From assembly GCA_015501055.1 (NCBI GenBank), contig JADNYV010000970.1, forward strand, positions 1-11,664: a stretch of DNA of 11,664 bases, in the 5' to 3' direction. The notes beneath the pieces are model-generated. The model was not told where the DNA came from. It ran no database searches and saw nothing but the letters and a program-made list of their open reading frames with translations. Below, piece after piece: positions 1-8,429 of this stretch (positions within the stretch are counted from its first letter, which is position 1; every line of letters begins with the position of its first letter). This stretch comes from Mucidula mucida (taxonomy: Eukaryota > Basidiomycota > Agaricomycetes > Agaricales > Physalacriaceae). The translations under genes were made by a program, and so were the position numbers.

Positions 1-224
1 ATCCTCACGTGAAAACAGGGGGCCTGGTTTTCCACACCCCCGGCCGTTTCCTGATTGGGACCTGGTGGTTGGTGGGTGGCAGGATAACCCTCGCCTTGTG
101 GTTAAGACGACAGGTTTTCGGGACCACGTGTGTGCCCAACTCACAGCCGATCGACTCCCCGCGCTGTGCACTGGTCCCCAACCTCACGCTAGGAAGACGA
201 CCAGCATTCCTGACTCCCACCCAG

Positions 225-350
225 GGCCACCCATTCAAGGGTATGAAAATAAATCGAATCAAAAACTTTCGAATCAATGCCAACATCTTCCGATACAAAC
301 TAAAACAAGACAGTTGGGGGCCATCACTGCAGCAATTCCGTCTTCAGGCA
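225..350. repeat. Diverged direct repeat, copy 1
   Basis: This stretch resembles 1074-1205 in the same orientation. Shared blocks include a GGGCCACC-ATTCAAGG block, a central block around ACTTTCGAATC and CGATACA, and an outer CAATTCCGT followed by an AGGCA and an A-rich run. The two copies differ by substitutions and an indel of about 11 bases after ATTCAAGG. I compared them only by eye. On the minus strand both can be read with a related short peptide (an FES..SI..LEW pattern) interrupted by stops, so this could be an old duplicated exon or a non-coding dispersed repeat. Confidence 0.55.
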
Positions 351-1073
351 GAAAACAAGTCGTTATGCAGTCATTTGTGGGGTTGGCAGTGGGAGTGGGT
401 GAACGGAGGTAGTACGAGCGAGGCTTGCAGTCTTCGTGGCCGTGGAGATGGAATGGCCCACTCGTAGCCCACATTGGAGTACTAGTAGAGGACGAGAGAC
501 GCACGCTTAGCAAAGCCTTGACACAGAGCCAATCGGTGGGTGGCCACTCTTTGACAGCAGCTCCAGCAGGAGGGCGCGCTACGGTCTGAAGACAAGAAGC
601 TTACGGTGGTAGTGGTTGTTGCGCTGGAGTTGAACGAGTGTGAAGCCTTGGACGTGGTAGAACAAGGCGAAGGATGGTGGTGACTCGTATCGTCTACTTG
701 GCGAGTATACTGTCCCATCGATGCCATGATTATAATCTTGGCTCCAGCTAGCAAACGGACAGTCTCCCACACCTCAGCGACCATTTTGAGCTGTCATGGA
801 TTAGGACTCGAGGACTACTTGGGTGCGTCAGCGGAACAACATACGCGTCGAAGCCTACGTAACGGCATGCGTTCCAGTTGCGCTTTCCCGTACCAGAGCT
901 CCACCTACATGTACCCCACACGGCGCTTCTTTGTAGCTCGTCTTGGACGGTGCGGGCTTATTTTGAGCCTGAACGCGTCGGATGTGGTGGATGTGGTGTA
1001 TTCACACCGGCGTTCTCATTCGTCGATGGAGTGTGTTCTCGTCCAGGTGGGTGGGAAAACACGAAGCAAGGCA
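351..1073. other. No recognisable gene between the repeat copies
   Basis: Several open frames of 60-123 codons occur on both strands, for example 726-1097 plus and 482-784 minus. None shows a recognisable domain, a sensible splice structure or a consistent coding composition, and they overlap one another. The minus frame around 579-784 is Ser/Thr/His-rich and low in complexity. I see nothing to support a gene here. Confidence 0.5.
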
Positions 1074-1205
1074 GGGGGGCCACCATTCAAGGATTGAAAC
1101 AGAACTTTCGAATCTATGTCAACAGCTCCGATACAGACACCAACCCAAGAGACCAGTATTGGGACCAGTCTGACTGTCTCAATTCCGTAGATAGGCATAA
1201 AAAAA
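1074..1205. repeat. Diverged direct repeat, copy 2
   Basis: This is the partner of 225-350, about 850 bp away in direct orientation. It keeps the ATTCAAGG, ACTTTCGAATC, CGATACAGAC and CAATTCCGT blocks in the same order and lacks the short insertion found in copy 1. No target-site duplication or terminal structure is obvious, so the class of repeat is unknown. Confidence 0.55.
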
Positions 1206-1634
1206 ACTGCACAAACATTGTCATTTCAACCGTCTCCCGTACAGTATCAAATCAGCGTGACCCAGTCAGAGGAGTCCAAGCAATGTTGACCTCAGTCCGG
1301 TAATCTGCCGCCTAATGTCTTTCAGGTGATCTTGAACGCATTCTGGCACCCATTATTGGGATATCTTTTCCCAGAATCTTGGGCGTCATAAAAATCAACC
1401 CCCGACAACCATCTTGGATTTTTGCGACATCATGCTCCGGCGTTCTGCGTCTTATTTCTTCTGCCTCTTTGCAGAAATCATTACATCATTGACCATACCC
1501 TATTATATCAACAGCTCTCGGTCTAAAGAAATTCGAGCCCTTCACTCCCTTCTCAGTCTGCCTCTTTAATATACGCGCCTCCAGTCCTACGTCCTCGAAC
1601 CTGCATCAGGACATTCAGTATTTAATCGACTGGA
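1206..1634. other. Intergenic sequence, promoter-like towards 1635
   Basis: This stretch has no supported gene. Its right half is pyrimidine-rich on the plus strand, with TTTAATATA-type AT clusters (about 1565-1575) and a CT-rich run (about 1545-1565), as is common in basidiomycete promoters and 5' leaders. A 46-codon hydrophobic open frame at 1432-1572 has no other support. Confidence 0.3.
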
Positions 1635-1865
1635 ATGACGGGAACCGACCTCCACCAAAATCGTGCGCAACATGCGGTGGGTCGTCTTTTGACCCTTGCA
1701 GATGTCTTCCATGCGCAACGCGAGACATATTTGCATGTTTGTGAGGTCGGTGAGTAACCGCGTTGTTGATATATCGCTGCGAATCTAAGGGAATCATCAG
1801 CAGCAGTACAGAACAGAGATGTAACGAGCATACTGTAGCGTTTCGACCGTAACTTCACAGCCTGT
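1635..1865 (+). CDS. Possible short spliced gene or first exon, unknown product
   Basis: An ATG at 1635 opens a 38-codon frame ending at a good donor (GTGAGT at 1750). It is followed about 50 nt later by an acceptor (ATCAG, 1800) with a CTAAG branch-like site. The frame is helical and coding-like, with a stretch reading LLTLADVFHAQRETYLHV, but no family is recognised. After splicing it stays open only about a dozen more codons and runs into the inverted-repeat element starting at 1831. It may therefore be a gene truncated by that element, a very short peptide, or chance. No homologue can be named from memory. Confidence 0.22.
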
Positions 1866-2078
1866 GACCCATTATGGTCTGAAGTTACAGCGAACAGCTT
1901 CACAGACCCTTAAATTGCCTTTTTTGGACAGTTCCGCTTATAGCGGGACCTGAAATTTCCTTATTTGGAGGCTTGTGCCTGACCAAAGTGGTCCGTGACC
2001 CGTTATGATGTATATATAGCTTCACTTCAAAGACCCCCGTGACCCGTTATGTGAATTTGCGGTCGAAACACTACAGTA
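1831..2078. mobile_element. MITE-like element with 25-bp TIRs and TA flanks
   Basis: The left end (1833-1857) starts CTGTAGCGTTTCGACCGT and its inverted copy closes the element at 2052-2076 (TGAATTTGCGGTCGAAACAC at its start). Including the flanking TA dinucleotides at 1831-1832 and 2077-2078, 24 of 27 positions match. The TA flanks fit a Tc1/mariner-type target duplication. The interior of about 190 bp has no coding capacity. It carries three direct copies of GTGACCCRTTATG (1864-1876, 1995-2007, 2039-2051), paired AGCTTCAC motifs, and a small hairpin near 1930-1950. Size, TIRs and subterminal repeats fit a non-autonomous MITE. Assignment to Tc1/mariner is inferred from the TA alone. Confidence 0.72.
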
Positions 2079-2227
2079 CATTGAAAGCAATCCGCGCGTT
2101 ATCCACCTGCGCGCGTAGATCCATAAGCTCGGCGTTGATTCTTCCGCGAGAGAGTAGGTACTTCATGCGCCCTACTTTCGAGAAACTCTGGACTCGGGAA
2201 TTCACGGTATCAATGGTTCTGTGAGCG
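2071..2227 (-). pseudogene. Fragment: second half of an NLR/MLKL-like helical adaptor domain
   Basis: Reading leftwards from about 2226, the frame gives a charged helical segment: TIDTVNSRVQSFSKVGRM, then a KYLLSRGRINAELMDLRAQV stretch and DNARIAFNVL. This resembles the final helices of the N-terminal adaptor (MLKL_NTD-like) domain of many agaricomycete NLR-type and kinase-like proteins, where a basic segment is followed by a helix of the form E-I-x2-L-x3-V-D-x-A-x2-A-F. A CTGAC branch site and CACAG acceptor lie just before it, so it looks like an internal exon. The stop codon (2071-2073) is supplied by the right TIR of the neighbouring element, so the original frame is cut off after AFNV. 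No matching first half lies upstream on this strand; it is on the opposite strand. Confidence 0.42.
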
Positions 2228-2260
2228 AAGTCAGCGTTGAATGGTATATCAGTTGTGTCA

Positions 2261-2610
2261 ATGATTCTCGGAGTGACAAACCTGGCCAACCCCATTACTT
2301 GCCTCAACATCGCGGAGAGTGTCGCGAAGCTGGTTCCTGTGTTTGGCGACGTGCTGGGAGGGCGTGTGTGGAATCCTGCGGAAGACTGTCCAAGCCGCCG
2401 AAGTGAGTACAGTCGACATCACAATTCCCACCTGATTCTCCTCGCAAGACCGCTCGAAGTGCGCGCAACGAATGTCGGGCGCTCGCTGAGCACACAGCTT
2501 CTATAACACTTGCCATCTTGCAAGGGATTGGACCTGCATCTACGCTAAGTGGGGCGGATATCAACAGAATATGTCATCTTCACCAGTACAATGCGGGATC
2601 AGAGGAGTAG
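2261..2610 (+). pseudogene. Fragment: first half of an NLR/MLKL-like helical adaptor domain, frameshifted
   Basis: An ATG at 2261 opens a frame reading NIAESVAKLVPVFGDVLGG. It then needs a one-base shift (an extra base at about 2360-2363) to continue as VCGILRKTVQAAE. A 46-nt intron follows (2403-2448, GTGAGT donor, CTGAT branch, GCAAG acceptor). The next exon continues in phase as TARSARNECRALAEHTAS and on to GIGPASTLSGADINR before a stop at 2608. The pattern of a hydrophobic VP.FG..L.G helix followed by N-E-C-R-x-L-A-E-H is characteristic of the start of the fungal adaptor/MLKL_NTD-like helical bundle found at the N-terminus of NLR-type proteins. No NACHT, NB-ARC or kinase domain follows. 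The family call is from memory of the motif pattern. Confidence 0.5.
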
Positions 2611-3345
2611 CCCACATTGCTGGATAGCGTGTCGAGGTGACCTCTCGGGCAATCCGCATGACCTCTGCAAGATCCTTTCCAAACCTGTCTGGCGAAGAAT
2701 CAAACAGAGTTTTTCCCTCAAGCACATTGGAGGTAAACGAAGTGTGGTACAGTGCTGGACTGGGCATATAGAGCATACAAGTTCCCCACCTGAAGGTATC
2801 AGTAAGGGCTTCTTTCCTGGACATCAAAAGAACGAGCATTGCTTGGAGGTCCAAGAAATAGTTGTGCAGCTACAAATCAGACTTACAATATATATCAACT
2901 TGACAATTTCATGTGATTTAGACTCACCACGTCCGAATCATGCCTTTTTTGATGTTGTAAAATCAAGTCATGCGACCACTGTCTTGCCATTCCACCTACA
3001 GTCTCAGAAAGTATAGCCAAAGCATCGATGACCATCTCTCGAAGGTCCCACACTGCATCAAAATGCCCGTCATACTGCTCTTGTGTAATCCATTCGGTAG
3101 GCCCGACAACGCCTGGCATGTCGCTAAACATGAGTCTGAGAGGTCCACACCAAGTCACGAAATGCCGATGGCGCACCTTGCTTGAATTAGCTCCCGATCT
3201 TGCTGCGCAAATCTCGCTAACGATCTTGCTGACGTTGCCTTTCCTTTAATGCCTTATCCTCATTACAGAACGGGTAGGCACATTCAGGAGGATTCTCCTC
3301 ATGCAACGCTCGAATGTATTTATCGTGAAATGTGGCGCAATTAAA
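2561..3345 (-). pseudogene. Unidentified basidiomycete gene with reading-frame breaks
   Basis: Three consecutive minus-strand pieces look coding but lie in different frames. The first (about 3345-3222) contains DKYIRALHEENPPECAYPFC and a Lys/Arg/Gln-rich helix. The second follows after a one-base shift near 3220, as LARFAQQDRELIQARC. The third follows after another shift near 3158, as MPGVVGPTEWITQEQYDGHF and onward. A 58-nt intron (2870-2927, GTGAGT donor, TTGTAG acceptor) joins in phase to LHNYFLDLQAMLVLLMS, and the frame runs on to the C-terminal GEDDIFC and a TGA at 2561. A conserved-looking block near the end reads YPAMWATPLIPHCTGEDD. I do not recognise the family. The in-phase splice and coding composition support a former or mis-sequenced gene. 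Its 3' end overlaps the plus-strand adaptor fragment by about 50 bp. Confidence 0.42.
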
Positions 3346-3370
3346 GGAAATCGCCACACCGTTTTAACAA

Positions 3371-3545
3371 ACCCGGTTTGTCCGTGCCTGTCCGTGGGAT
3401 ACAATGCCGAATCCATATATCAGCCATGAAATCAAAACTAATTTCAAGCAAAACAAAAACACCCAATATTATAGTAGTCTCGTAAAATAGACTCCATGAA
3501 AGCAAAAAGAAAACGAATAATAGCTTGTATAGAACATGATGATCA
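3371..3545. other. AT-rich intergenic spacer
   Basis: This short AT-rich stretch lies downstream of the FHA-RING gene stop (3546). It presumably holds that gene's 3' UTR and the upstream region of the broken gene to its left. I see no gene or repeat. Confidence 0.5.
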
Positions 3546-5051
3546 TCACGACCCCAACTTGACCTCCCTCTCGATCACCCTCTCCTCATCGCCCATGTCC
3601 ATCGCCTCCTCGGAGCCAGACGCCGACCCAGGATGCGTGATGAGCGTAGGCCCCCCTACTGTAGGGGCTTCGACGTCCATCGCCTGCTCCTCCAGGGCTG
3701 CCTCTGCCTCTGCCTCCTCGTCCCGTATGCCTTCTAAATCAATCTCCATCCTACTGCGACGGCGACCTGCAGAGCCCTCACCCTCGACCTCGGTCTCTGC
3801 CCCTGCGTCGCGCTCGCGGTCTTCCTGGCGTCGCTTCTCCTTTGCTGCCTTTGACGGCGAAACGGTCTTGTCGGCCTCGTCGTCTGCTGCATCAGAGTCT
3901 AGAGCTTCCTCCTCCTCGAGGACCTAAGGAAATCATCAGTACTGGTATATTAGAAGCATATCGACATACCTCAATCTCAACGTCCTCCTCAAGGTCTGCA
4001 AATGTTCGACACAGAGGGCAGGTGAAAGCAGGGTGGTGGTTCTCGAGCAACGGGCGAATGCACTTGTAGTGGAAGGTGTGCGAGCACGGCGCGATGAAAA
4101 GCGCTTGCCGTATAGAAACGGCGAATAGGCCTGGAGGAGACATTAGCATATACAATATCCAGGCAGATATTGCGTACATATGCAGCAATCGGGTATATTG
4201 GCCTTGCTACCGCCTGCAGCGGATTTGGATACCTGTATAGGTGCTGCAGCGAGACTCTTCAAATTCTTCAACGCGTTTGTACTGTCCGGCAATTAGCGCT
4301 GTCAAAGCTCTTGGGAGATTACTCACTTGAATGCATTCTTCCCGCCCTGCCACTCCCGACCCACCTCTACCCGTATCTTGACACTCTTGTAGATATCCTC
4401 CGTGCCACCTTGATAGTCCACTCCAAGCTGGAGAATATCGCCGTCGCGCAGCACACTGGCCCGACTCTCGGTGTTCGCCGGGCTCAACCTAACATGGTTG
4501 AGAAACGTGCCACTGCTGCTCCTGGTATCGCGCACATAAAACACGCCCGGTGCCTCGCACCAGACCTCGGCATGCGCACGGGAAACCACCTTTGATTTGA
4601 ACGCAATCTTGTTGGTGGTCGTTGATGCCGCAGGGGGATTCGACCGCTCCGTAAACCGCCCAATACGCAGAGCCACGTCGCCCTCCTTGAGATCGCGCGT
4701 AATGGCATCGAAGCGCAGTGCCCGACGGGAATCAAGGTGCGGCACAAGCCGTATCCGATGCGTCGCGCCGACGCTCGCACTCGGCACTACTACTGCCGGT
4801 ACCGTCGGCACATTCACGGCGCCCCCGCTTCGCCGCCTCCTAAGCATGCCCATACCGCTCATGATACCTCTGCCGCCTCCGCCTTCGAGGCCAGGACTCG
4901 GCGGGTTGTTTAGGTCAGGGCTGACTTCGCGTTCCTGGCTCTGCCGTCGACCGCGCAGCAGATTAAAGTTGAGGATCGTAGAGGCGCGAGGCGGAGGGGG
5001 AGAGTCCTGGTGTGTGAGATGGGGCGCCGCGGGATGCAGCGGCGGATCCAT
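3546..5051 (-). CDS. FHA-RING E3 ubiquitin ligase, Dma1/Chfr-like
   Basis: Four exons (5051-4327, 4281-4178, 4130-3970, 3923-3546) join in phase across introns of 45, 47 and 46 nt into 455 codons. Residues 1-95 are Pro/Ser-rich and disordered. Residues about 128-228 form an FHA domain (LRIGR, SKVVSRAH, SSGTFLN), which binds phosphothreonine. Residues 274-317 form a C3H2C3 RING-H2: CxxC at 274/277, CSHTFHYKC at 292-300, and CPLC at 314-317. The tail is acidic and charged (residues about 326-400). This architecture is that of S. pombe Dma1 and yeast Dma1/2, relatives of CHFR, which ubiquitinate targets in the spindle-position checkpoint and septation control. The RING is split by intron 2 immediately after CCI, with a clean TGCTAAT-like branch site. 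No lesion is seen. The upstream minus frame stays open from the ATG back to about 5140, so an earlier start in a further exon cannot be excluded. Confidence 0.95.
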
Positions 5052-6060
5052 CGGCAGTGTTGGGGCGACCGTCGTGGGCGGTGAAGCGAGTTGGGCGACG
5101 TGCGCGGGGGAGTGGATTAGACTGGAATGGAGTATGCTGGGCTAGGACTCGTCGTCTTGCTGGGACCAACGCAAGCTGGTACTCCTGGAACTGCTGGTCC
5201 TGCTCTGATCTTGGATCTGGCTGTGATGCAGGGATCCAACGCCACGGAGCCAGGTGCTAAAGGCTCTCCTGCTGCTGCTGGTGTCGACGTAGTCGTACGA
5301 GGAGGACGGAGGATGCGTCCAGCTGGTGGTGAAGAGCGAAGCGTTGGGTAGATGAGTCAGCATCGGGGCTTGCCTTTTCGAGTCGCGTGCCTGTGTGCTC
5401 TCTGGGCTGTGGAGACGCCGGCGCTGATGGGCAAAATGCACGCTGGTGAGATGTTTGTACCCATATACAGGCGACCAAGCCAATGTCGTTCGCTTCGATG
5501 TCTTAGTTTTGCCCTAGCTTGGATTGAACTCGCTTAGCCTTGGATCCACGCATACCAGAGTATCCGACTATTTCTCGCCTCGGTTTCGCCCCCTTTTACT
5601 CTATAGCACTGCGTCCGTAACCAATAAGTTTGCGCTCGACGTCTATCGCGTACGAAGATCTATATCCGGGACATCTGTGCGGGACAGACGAAATGCATAT
5701 GCCTATATCACTGCTCAACGGTCTGACTCTCAACTTGAACCGTTGCTACGCGACGTGTACAGCGGCAAGCGTTATCATCAAGTCAAGTCAAGCTTTCGCC
5801 TGATGTTAATAGCATATTATACCCAGTGCGTACTAGCGCAGCCGGTATTGTTTAGCTGGCCAGCTACGTTGCCCTAACCAAACTCCCTGCTTCTACCAAT
5901 CGGCGCGTCGAAAAGTTTTCTCAACGAGTCTAAGACTTGTTTTATTGAATATACACTGACCCCGCCCAATGCGTATGATTTGCTCTAATGTTTCCATGAG
6001 TACATCAACTTCAATGTTCATCTAAGGCGCCCTCGCCGTCCGCAAGGCTCAACACTGTAC
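5052..6060. other. Intergenic region upstream of the FHA-RING gene
   Basis: The part nearest the gene (5052-5480) is GC-rich and has overlapping Ser/Pro/Gln-rich open frames on the minus strand (for example 5142-5483) that could contribute a low-complexity 5' exon or leader. Between 5500 and 6060 a plus-strand open frame of 117 codons (5524-5877) has no recognisable domain and unusual composition. A short TTGACTTGACTTGA run lies at about 5780-5795 (minus orientation). I see no gene I can support. Confidence 0.4.
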
Positions 6061-6099
6061 CTTTAGTTGTCCTTCGGGTCTCATCTAGGCTTGCCCCAA

Positions 6100-6720
6100 A
6101 AGACCACCTCCAGTCTACTGCTCAGACGAACTTCTCTGCAACGTGTTTCAACGTCAAACAGTGTTTTCATATCTGACCTATTGAAGACGGAAATAACTTC
6201 TGAGCTGGCCGTTCGTGTCCTCCGTGAGTGCTATAAACAATCTCTTTCAACGCATCGGCTCTTACCTGTGTCGCTTCGCATTGGTATCATATTCCCCTAC
6301 ATATCGACACTATGCCTCTCATCCCTCTAGACTGGGTCGATGTGGCTTCATAATAAGACGTCGAATCAGCGTCTGCGGTTCCTTCTTTCCTACTGACCGA
6401 ACCTGGACCGAACAATTTCCAGGATTCTACGCCGCTCTTCTTCGACGTCTTGTTCATCTATTGATCGTAGCCATCAACACACGGAGTGGTATTCTCGTCA
6501 TCATGGTCATGATAGTATCTCATGCCTCGCTTCGTAACGCCTTCCTAGTAGGTCAATGCCATCGTAGGGCATATACGTTGTGGCAGTGGCACTATCGAAA
6601 TCACCTTCCGCGATCATCTTCTCCAAATATCGGTATGCCCGAGAAGGGGTGCTTCGCAGCGCCATACTCTGCGAGATCATCACACGCTCTCCTCATTGGC
6701 GACTTCCGCCGAATAACGCC
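6100..6720 (-). pseudogene. Coding-like fragments in shifting frames, unknown family
   Basis: Downstream of the oxygenase gene, minus-strand pieces with good coding composition appear in different frames. A 58-codon frame starts MISQSMALRSTPSRAYRYLE and includes KMIAEGDFDSATATTYMPYD (about 6680-6505). A piece then reads MRYYHDHDDENTTPCVDGY, followed by RSIDEQDVEEERRRILEIV (about 6460-6390) ending at a possible GTCAGT donor. A further piece, LFIALTEDTNGQLRSYFRLQ, lies near 6245-6185. The opposite strand carries a 237-codon open frame (6215-6928), but it is Arg/Ser/His-rich and overlaps the last exon of the oxygenase, so I regard it as an antisense shadow. The family is not recognised. It could be a decayed gene or a gene broken by sequencing errors. 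Confidence 0.27.
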
Positions 6721-6790
6721 AGGTCAAAAAAGGTCTCCGGAGAAATACAATACATCATTCTTCCACATACATACATATACATTTCCACAA

Positions 6791-8429
6791 CTACACATAA
6801 TAATCAGTTACAGCCAAATTCTTAACATGGAACGTATTGTCCGGATTGCGCTCCGCCACGCGTGTCGTCTTGCGGTCATGAACATTCTTAACCCGCGCTC
6901 TCACATACTCTTTAACAACAATCAATAAAATTTCCCACGATGCGATGGTAGGCGAACGTACCATATCCCTTGACGGCGTCTTCTGACTCTGTGGCTTCGC
7001 CTTCGGTTAGTAAGCCCTCCCGAATGAGAACAGGGCTCGGCGCAGGGACCATGGGTACATTGTCGCCCGGGCGCACGAAATAGAAGAGCCCTAGTCGTTC
7101 AAGATGCGCTTGGTCGGGGGGAGGACGTACGACGCGATGGACGGTGCTCTTGATGTATCCCTAGAAACAAAGCACGATGAGCTCGGGGGAAGGAACATAG
7201 AAAGTCCATGTACCTTGGTCAAGAACGAAAGCGTATCAGCTGCGTTGCACGTAATGCCTCCTGGGATGTATTTAACCCACTTCCATTCGTTGGACGGAGT
7301 TCGGATTTGAAGTCTGGGGAACGTCGGATATGTGAAGGAGTTTATAGAACGATGTGACTACGCTGCCACGGACTGTGAGAATAGTAATGTAAGCGACCCT
7401 AAGAGTAGACAGGTCAGGGAATGATCGTGGTTATGAGTCCGAAACCTATTTACCAAAGTCTGCAAGATAGTCATCGATAATACGGAAAGTAAGCTTTGAA
7501 TACGTACCTGTATGTCCGCGCTCCACTGGTCGCCAATCTTCTTGTCCTCCTCAAGCGATCGTGGATGGTAGACCATCTAGACTATACTTAGTAACATATA
7601 GTATCGACATATATAAAACGGACGCACATATCGCAGATGATCTCTGACGGTGCATCGTAGTGGTGCCGATCGACGAAATAGTTTTCTGGAAGTTCCAAGA
7701 TTATAGCGAACAGAACGAAGAGTCTTCGTATGACATTCTCCCAGACTAGACGATGGAAGGGTGCGATCTCGTCGTGGAACTGCCGGACGATATCGTGCAG
7801 AGGAACGTTCTCGTAGTCGGGCGTGAGCTTGGGTACGTTGAGCTGCAAATACGCGGTATCAGCCTGGGTGTTAATGGTCAACAACGAGTCAGCGTACCAT
7901 TTCCATATTCTCCTTAACATCGCTGTTACCAATGAACCGTGTCGGCTCGCGATAGCCAAAGTAGCTGTCAGCGAGTCGTCAGCGATAAAGCCTAGAAGGA
8001 TATATCGAGAACGCACTTTCCCTCCTTGAAATCGCAAGCGACTTTCCTCTTCTCTTCAAGAGGAAGCTTGAAGAACGCGTTCCCAATAGCGAGCTGACGA
8101 TCAAGCTGCTCTTGAGAAATACCAGTATTGACGACCGTCCAGAAACCCCAGTTCTTCACCGCGTCTTTCAGATCGGCCGCAAGCGCTTCCTTTCCACCAG
8201 GTGTATCGAACTTGGACAAATCGATGATCACCAGCGGTGCCCAATCGAGGGACGCAGACGTCGGAGGCGGGATAGTCCAAGGCTGAACGGTGGCTTGTGG
8301 ATTGCGGGCATTATGATGGGGTAAGGAAGTAGTTTGCCCCTTCTTGATTGTTATAAATATCGGCAATGGAGGGTTATCGCTTGGGCTTGCACGGGACCGC
8401 AATCTTCGAAAGAGGCCATATTGCACCAT
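6791..8429 (-). pseudogene. 2-oxoglutarate/Fe(II) oxygenase (isopenicillin N synthase-like), two frameshifts
   Basis: Nine exons were traced: 8429-8017, 7964-7898, 7842-7628, 7576-7508, 7459-7454, 7398-7362, 7313-7214, 7160-6962, 6909-6791. Introns are 48-55 nt. The product has the DIOX_N-type N-terminal part (IDLSKFDTPGGKEAL, WGFWTVVNTGISQEQ, NYFGYREPTRFIG) and the double-stranded beta-helix core: HTD iron ligands encoded across exons 4-6, distal ligand in STVHRVV, and the 2-oxoglutarate-binding Arg in ERLGLFYF. The C-terminus ends VKNLAVTDYYV. Two single bases are missing: near 7641 (family DHLRY is out of frame) and near 7516, just before HTD. With both counted, the exon total becomes a multiple of three. 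The usual start near 8331 is not ATG; the in-frame ATG at 8429 would place a TATA-like TTTATAA inside the coding region. It probably acts as a cytosolic small-molecule hydroxylase, substrate unknown. It is divergent to the transporter at 8948. Confidence 0.88.
7454..7459 (-). other. 6-nt microexon in the oxygenase gene
   Basis: The six bases ACTTTG lie between a 48-nt intron (7460-7507; GTACGT donor, TTGCAG acceptor) and a 55-nt intron (7399-7453; GTAAAT donor, CTGAC branch, CTTAG acceptor). Together with the flanking exon ends they encode the D-F-G that completes the HTDFGS iron-binding motif. Leaving them out deletes the catalytic Asp codon while keeping phase. Confidence 0.75.

Noticed and set aside
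9..467. 152-codon plus-strand open frame and its overlapping minus-strand frames
   Set aside because: No domain, no splice context, three overlapping frames of similar length, and the region includes a non-coding-looking repeat copy.
3496..3927. 143-codon Ser/Ala-rich plus-strand open frame
   Set aside because: It is antisense to the acidic last exon of the FHA-RING gene. Reversed Glu/Asp codons give the Ser/Arg-rich pattern.
4597..5145. 182-codon plus-strand open frame
   Set aside because: It is the exact antisense of the FHA-coding exon, whose minus-strand reading has a clear domain. It is Arg/Gly-rich shadow sequence.
5872..5880. CCCTAACC, resembling a telomere-type TTAGGG unit
   Set aside because: It is a single occurrence with no tandem array, so it is chance.
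6215..6928. 237-codon plus-strand open frame
   Set aside because: Its right part is antisense to the last two exons of the oxygenase (6791-6909 and onward). Its composition is rich in Arg, Ser and His with no domain, as expected for an antisense shadow of acidic coding sequence.
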